Origin: JAZNUH01 sp045592225
Lineage (GTDB): Bacteria > Bacillota > Clostridia > UMGS1883 > UMGS1540
Length of the DNA: 17,947 bases
Reading direction: 5' to 3'
NCBI GenBank assembly: GCA_045592225.1
Contig: JAZNUH010000031.1
Coordinates: 1-17,947, forward strand
The position numbers and the translations under genes are program-made. Positions 14,435 to 17,947 of the stretch are shown piece after piece (positions within the stretch are counted from its first letter, which is position 1; every line of letters starts with the position of its first letter). The notes beneath the pieces were generated by a model. That model was not told the origin of the DNA and did not search any database. It saw nothing but the letters and a program-made list of their open reading frames with translations.

Positions 14435-15916
14435 CTAAAAAGGCATGTTGCCATGCTTTTTACAAAGCTTTGTTTCGCTTTTTGTTTTAAGCATTTCAAA
14501 AGCCGCAATAACCTTGGGACGTGTAAGTGCAGGCTCTGTAACATCGTCGATAAAGCCGCCCTTTGCCGCCTCGTAGGGGCTTGCATTTTTCTTGATATAT
14601 TCATCAATTTTCTTGCCGCGCTCGGTCATGGGGTTTTTAGTACCGCCAATCTGGTCAGCAAAAAGAATGTTTGCCGCAATTTCGGGAGCTGCAACAGAAA
14701 TTGCCGCGCCACTCCATGCAAAGCTTAAGTCACAGCCTGCTTCTTTGGAGTTCATAGCCGAGTAAGCCGCGCCGAAAGCCTTACCTGTAATTACATTTAC
14801 CTTGGGAACAGTTGCTTCCGCAAAAGCGTAGAACAGCTGTGCCGCATGTCTTGCAATGCCTGCCTTTTCCTGCTCAGAGGACAGTGCAAAGCCCTCTGTA
14901 TCTGTAAATGTAAGCACAGGAATTTCAAAGGCATCACAAAATCTTACAAAGCGTGCCGCCTTGTCAGCCGCATCTGTGCAGATTATTCCGCCCTTTATTT
15001 TATTGTTATTTGCAATAACGCCTACTGTAGAGCCGTTAAGTCTTATAAAGCCTGTTACCATTGCAGGTGCATATGAGCTGCCTGTTTCCATAAAGCATCT
15101 GTCATCGGCAACCTCTGCAATAACAGTGTTTATGTCATACTCACCGCTGATGCTCTGCAGATATTCGCTTGTTCTGTTTAAATCATCTGCACACAAAACA
15201 GCAGGTGCACCCGATTTATTGTTATCAGGCAAATATGAAAGCAGAAGCTTTATAAGTCCTATGCATTCTTCATCGTTTGCCGCAGTCATTGCCGCAAGTC
15301 CGCTTGTACCCTCGCACTTTTCAGCCTGCTTACCCTCGGTTGCCGATACAACCCTGTTTGTGTAAAGGGAAAGGCTTGCCGACTCGCCCGACATTACAAC
15401 AAAATCAGCCATAGCGGGAGAAAATGCAGAAACACCTGCGCAGTTACCCATAACTGCACAAATCTGCGGTATAACTCCGCTTGCCGCTACGTTTCTCTTA
15501 AGAATTTCGCCAACGCCCGAGAGAGCATTCATACCCTCTTTAAGACGCAGACCCGCAGAATCCACAAGGCCTATAACAGGTGTGCCTGTTTTTATTGCCA
15601 TATCATAAATTTTGCAAATCTTTTTCGCGTGCATCTCGCCGATTGCACCCATTGCAACAGTATAATCCTGTGCGTATACATACACAGGCCTGTCCTCTAC
15701 TGTACCAAAGCCGCATACCACACCGTCTGCCGCCAGTTCACCCTCACGGGGCTGTACAAAGGCATCGGTTTCAATAAAGCTGCCCGCATCAAGAAGCATT
15801 GCTATGCGTTCTCTGGCTGTGGACTTACCCGCGCTGTGCTGTTTTTTTATTTTTTCTTCGCCACCGCCGGCTAAAACGTCGTTGCCGCGCTTTCTAAATT
15901 CGTTTAATCCATCCAT
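14435..15916 (-). CDS. 12S/MmdA-like acyl-CoA carboxyltransferase subunit
   Basis: This is a biotin-dependent carboxyltransferase of the PccB/MmdA family, 493 residues from ATG 15916. The N-terminus carries the family pattern GGGEEKIKKQHSAGKSTARERI, and the C-terminus ends in KKHGNMPF, as in PccB-type proteins. The N-terminal crotonase-fold half has VDSAGLRLKEG (about 118-128) where acyl-CoA enzymes usually read DSGGARIQEG, then MGNCAG (156-161). The C-terminal half has TFTDTEGF (336-343) and AFGAAY (380-385). These changes leave the substrate open: methylmalonyl-CoA, another acyl-CoA, or a different donor. The frame extends to ATG 15994, but that extension is not family-like and contains a TATAAT box. 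First gene of the operon. Confidence 0.92.
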   Translation of the reverse strand: MDGLNEFRKRGNDVLAGGGEEKIKKQHSAGKSTARERIAMLLDAGSFIETDAFVQPREGELAADGVVCGFGTVEDRPVYVYAQDYTVAMGAIGEMHAKKICKIYDMAIKTGTPVIGLVDSAGLRLKEGMNALSGVGEILKRNVAASGVIPQICAVMGNCAGVSAFSPAMADFVVMSGESASLSLYTNRVVSATEGKQAEKCEGTSGLAAMTAANDEECIGLIKLLLSYLPDNNKSGAPAVLCADDLNRTSEYLQSISGEYDINTVIAEVADDRCFMETGSSYAPAMVTGFIRLNGSTVGVIANNNKIKGGIICTDAADKAARFVRFCDAFEIPVLTFTDTEGFALSSEQEKAGIARHAAQLFYAFAEATVPKVNVITGKAFGAAYSAMNSKEAGCDLSFAWSGAAISVAAPEIAANILFADQIGGTKNPMTERGKKIDEYIKKNASPYEAAKGGFIDDVTEPALTRPKVIAAFEMLKTKSETKLCKKHGNMPF

Positions 15917-15946
15917 GTACCTTAATGTCTCCGTTTCTGCAACAAA

Positions 15947-15952
15947 ATTATA
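15947..15952 (-). promoter_or_regulatory. -10 box candidate for the decarboxylase operon
   Basis: A perfect TATAAT on the minus strand lies about 30 bases before ATG 15916. A convincing -35 box is missing (TTTCCC at the right spacing). A second weaker candidate, TAGAAT, lies near 16006. A GGGGAGG string at about 15986-15992 looks like a ribosome site but has no ATG, GTG or well-spaced TTG start after it. Confidence 0.4.
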
Positions 15953-16128
15953 TTTTGTACGCGTATTTGGGGAAATACTCAAATCCTCCCCCATTTTCTA
16001 TTATTCTACACAAATTCTTTTTTTCCTCTAAAAAAAATAATCGATTTTTTTAGATATTTTTTTAACAATAACAACATGGTATTTCCACGCATTTTAAAAC
16101 CTTCTGAATACAGAAAAATTTTATGCAT

Positions 16129-16212
16129 AACCCCGTTCGGCTGAATTTGCTCCGGCGGCGGGACAACACAGCCCGTACATGGTACAGACATGGCCCGGAA
16201 ACCGCCGGGCGT
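16129..16212. other. GC-rich structured intergenic patch
   Basis: Within the 427-bp gap between the divergent genes, bases 16129-16212 are GC-rich amid AT-rich flanks. CCGGCGG (16152-16158) can pair with CCGCCGG (16202-16208). Alternatively GCCCGG (16193-16198) pairs with CCGGGC (16205-16210). GTAC repeats (16175-16178 and 16182-16185) lie in the middle. I could not match it to a riboswitch or T-box. The rest of the gap (15953-16128, 16213-16247) is AT-rich with no supported gene. Confidence 0.4.
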
Positions 16213-16247
16213 ATTTGAAAATTGAAAATAGAAAATTTCATAAACAC

Positions 16248-16276
16248 TTGTAAATAAAAAGCAGGGAATGTATAAT
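16248..16276 (+). promoter_or_regulatory. Promoter of the esterase/SMP-30 gene
   Basis: -35 TTGTAA (16248-16253), a 17-base spacer and a perfect -10 TATAAT (16271-16276) lie 67 bases before ATG 16344. The predicted leader is about 60 nucleotides. Confidence 0.7.
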
Positions 16277-16343
16277 GAACTAAAAGAATTTACTGTGAGC
16301 CGGAAAGGTGACAACAAAAAACATAACTGACAGGAGGTTTATT

Positions 16344-17783
16344 ATGAGCGGACAGGTAGTTAACAAGAACGGATTTGTAGAGGTTAACGGAGTGGAAATC
16401 AAACTTGAGGGTGTGATTTACGAGGAGGATGTTGACTGCAGTGCATATACAAACAGCAGATTTGGCTGTAAGCTTTATATCCCCGAATATGCAAAAGGCA
16501 GAAATAACCTGGGTCTTATAGTAACTCATGACGGCTTAAACAAGGCGGAGGCATACGCCATGGATTGTCTTGTAAAGACGGGAGAGGCACCTCCGTCGGT
16601 TATGTTAGGCATTGACGGAGGGGTGTTTTATTCCACCGTGGAGGGAGGCCATTTCCGTTATCTCAGAGCAAACGCCTATGATGTAAATATACCCACCCTT
16701 GCCGACTGGGTGGTGGATGAAGTTCTACCCTATTTTGCAGCAAAATACGGTTTTGACATTTCGGCTTCACCCGATATGCATATGGTCACCGGCGGGTCAT
16801 CGGGCGGACTTTCGGCGTGGACCTTTGCCTGGGAGAGAAACGACTTTTTCCGCCGTGTTTACATGAGCTCACCCAGTTTTCTGGCTATGGCAAAGGGAAG
16901 TGAACACGTTGTCAATATAAGAAAGTACGAACCTAAACCCATAAGGGTGTTTGCCGATGCTTCAGAAACCGAGCCGGATAACTTTTTTGGCAGCTCCCTT
17001 AACGTGGCAGACGGGGCGGTAAGGGCACTTAAATATTCGGGATATGATTTTGAGTACCGCTATTACCCCGGCGAGGGACATTGCAGCCGGGCCGCCGACC
17101 CGAAAAATGCTGTTGAAAGAATGAGATTTTTGTGGAAAAACTGGGAAAGTCAGCCTATAACAGTTAAAAACCTGTCGCCAATAGCCGAGTCGGTTATACT
17201 TTTGGGTGAGGAATGGCGAGAAACAGATATGCCGATGCCTGGGAAATGCGGCGCGCTTTCAACAGGTGAATTTACCCCTGCGGGCGAGTATGCGGCAGAG
17301 GGAACGACCATTGTGTTTACAGATGCAAACGGAGAAGGACGTGTAGTAGCAGAGGGCTTTGAAGATCTCACCTCTCTGGCAATTTCCTCAGATAAATGGA
17401 GGCTTTATGCCGCCGATAAAGGGAGGGGCTGTGCATATACATTCCCCATACTTGACGATGGCTCTCTCGGCAAAAAGGTAATTCACGGTCCTTTGCAGTT
17501 TAAAACAGATTTCACCTATCCCGGAATTTACGATATGTGTACAGACAGTGAGGACAGAATTTACGCCGCCACGGAAATAGGAATACAGGTGATACGTCCC
17601 GGCGGATTTGTCGACCTGATACTTGAAAACCCCTGCGGCAGAGTGTCTGCCGACAAGGTGGCACTTTCGGATGACGGATATCTTTATGCTCAAAGCGGCG
17701 GCAAGGTATACAGACGAAAGCTTAATAACAAAAAACCGGCTGACATGGATGAGATAACAACTCCTATACATCTCGGATATTAA
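16344..17783 (+). CDS. Fusion of esterase-like alpha/beta hydrolase and SMP-30/gluconolactonase-like propeller
   Basis: The 479-residue protein has two parts. Residues 1-270 resemble the Esterase D/Fes-type alpha/beta hydrolases: GCKLYIPEYA start region, the nucleophile elbow TGGSSGGLSAW with S152 as likely nucleophile, YMSSPSF, an acidic DASETEPD segment around 206-212, and H246 in YPGEGHCS. Residues from about 275 on look like an SMP-30/gluconolactonase/LRE beta-propeller (GEGRVVAEGFEDLTSLAISS, DKWRLYAADKGRG, YDMCTDSEDRIYAA, VALSDDGYLYAQ). No signal peptide is seen, so it should be cytosolic. It probably hydrolyses an ester or lactone of a sugar-derived compound; the substrate is not readable. 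ATG 16344 is set by CAGGAGGT 6 bases upstream; the frame's GTG 16308 has no such site. It stands alone, followed by an IS end. Confidence 0.85.
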   Translation: MSGQVVNKNGFVEVNGVEIKLEGVIYEEDVDCSAYTNSRFGCKLYIPEYAKGRNNLGLIVTHDGLNKAEAYAMDCLVKTGEAPPSVMLGIDGGVFYSTVEGGHFRYLRANAYDVNIPTLADWVVDEVLPYFAAKYGFDISASPDMHMVTGGSSGGLSAWTFAWERNDFFRRVYMSSPSFLAMAKGSEHVVNIRKYEPKPIRVFADASETEPDNFFGSSLNVADGAVRALKYSGYDFEYRYYPGEGHCSRAADPKNAVERMRFLWKNWESQPITVKNLSPIAESVILLGEEWRETDMPMPGKCGALSTGEFTPAGEYAAEGTTIVFTDANGEGRVVAEGFEDLTSLAISSDKWRLYAADKGRGCAYTFPILDDGSLGKKVIHGPLQFKTDFTYPGIYDMCTDSEDRIYAATEIGIQVIRPGGFVDLILENPCGRVSADKVALSDDGYLYAQSGGKVYRRKLNNKKPADMDEITTPIHLGY

Positions 17784-17808
17784 AAAGACAAAAAGAGTTT
17801 GCATTGTG

Positions 17809-17860
17809 AACCGACCCCTAAAAGTTAGACCAAAAATCTAACGATTGTGAGGTCGGTTTT
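17809..17860 (+). terminator. Nested hairpin at the IS left end
   Basis: AACCGACC (17809-17816) pairs with GGTCGGTT (17851-17858). Inside it, GTTAGA (17824-17829) pairs with TCTAAC (17837-17842). TTTT follows. It would stop or occlude transcripts entering the IS from the upstream gene, and it may serve as that gene's terminator, since no other one is visible after 17783. Confidence 0.55.
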
Positions 17861-17863
17861 GTT

Positions 17864-17947
17864 ATGGCAAAATATAGTAATGAATTTAAAATGAATGTTG
17901 TACAAGAATATTTAAATGGTAATGGTGGATTTACATATCTTTCTCAA
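17864..17947 (+). CDS. IS3-family transposase OrfA, N-terminal fragment (runs off window)
   Basis: The 28 visible residues, starting MAKYSNEFKMNVVQEYLNG, match the N-terminal helix-turn-helix (HTH_28-like) start of IS150-group OrfA proteins. The coding frame continues past the window. No strong Shine-Dalgarno is seen because the upstream bases belong to the hairpin arm, which is common for IS elements that keep expression low. Confidence 0.75.
   Translation, partial: MAKYSNEFKMNVVQEYLNGNGGFTYLSQ

Larger units (their letters stand above)
17807..17947 (+). mobile_element. IS3-family (IS150-like) insertion sequence, left end, truncated by window
   Basis: TGAACCGACCCCTAAAAG with the following TTAGAC (17807-17830) resembles the terminal repeat of IS150-type elements (TG..CTGACCCC..AAGTTAGAC), as I recall it. 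A transposase reading frame starts 57 bases in. The other end and any target duplication lie outside the window. Confidence 0.75.

Noticed and set aside
16006..16317. A 103-residue minus-strand frame in the 427-bp gap
   Set aside because: It has no RBS, a Phe/Lys-rich low-complexity composition from AT-rich DNA, and it would overlap both promoters.
1..17947. tRNA, rRNA, tmRNA or CRISPR array
   Set aside because: No cloverleaf with GTTCGA-like arm, no rRNA stretch, no tmRNA tag region near smpB, and no regularly spaced repeats were found by eye.

Overview
The window looks like chromosomal DNA of a Gram-positive anaerobe of class Clostridia (Bacillota), probably a gut-type relative of the Ruminococcaceae/Oscillospiraceae. 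This rests on gene content: an IreB-family protein, PlsY-type acyltransferase, the DUF512-der-plsY-gpsA gene order, short AGGAGG-type ribosome binding sites, TTG/GTG starts, and an oxygen-independent Na+-dependent decarboxylase cluster. No rRNA, tRNA, CRISPR array or prophage was seen. The taxonomic call is an inference from gene families, not from a marker search.

Layout. Bases 2-694 hold the 3' part of an unrecognised protein, closed by a strong intrinsic terminator (803-840). A nested palindrome (851-910) follows, then a small YdcZ/DUF606-type DMT membrane protein (1004-1438, +). This runs tail-to-tail into a long minus-strand housekeeping block, listed here in transcription order. The first unit is glyA - rarA - htpX (9947 down to 6519). 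The second is secG - smpB - DUF512 radical-SAM-like protein - der - plsY - gpsA (6435 down to 1428), with 4-bp ATGA overlaps and other tight junctions that suggest translational coupling. glyA diverges from nth (endonuclease III, +) across a 113-bp region with back-to-back promoters and a shared 16-bp palindrome. nth overlaps the convergent ireB gene by 22 bp.

Bases 11045-15916 (minus strand) hold a five-gene biotin-dependent decarboxylase operon. In order it encodes a 12S/MmdA-like carboxyltransferase, an OadG-like small membrane subunit, a free-standing biotin carrier with an Ala/Pro linker, an OadB/MmdB-type Na+ pump subunit, and a 5S/OadA-like carboxyltransferase without its own biotin domain. 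Two different carboxyltransferases therefore seem to share one biotin arm and one sodium pump. The set could make a Na+-translocating oxaloacetate or acyl-CoA decarboxylase, or a transcarboxylase coupled to a pump. This is the most interesting system in the window. Its 12S-like subunit departs from the usual acyl-CoA-site motif, so its substrate is open.

The right end is more accessory in character. A 427-bp intergenic region holds divergent promoters and a GC-rich structured patch. It is followed by an unusual cytosolic protein joining an esterase-like alpha/beta hydrolase to an SMP-30/gluconolactonase-like propeller (16344-17783), and then by the left end of an IS3-family (IS150-like) insertion sequence that runs off the window.
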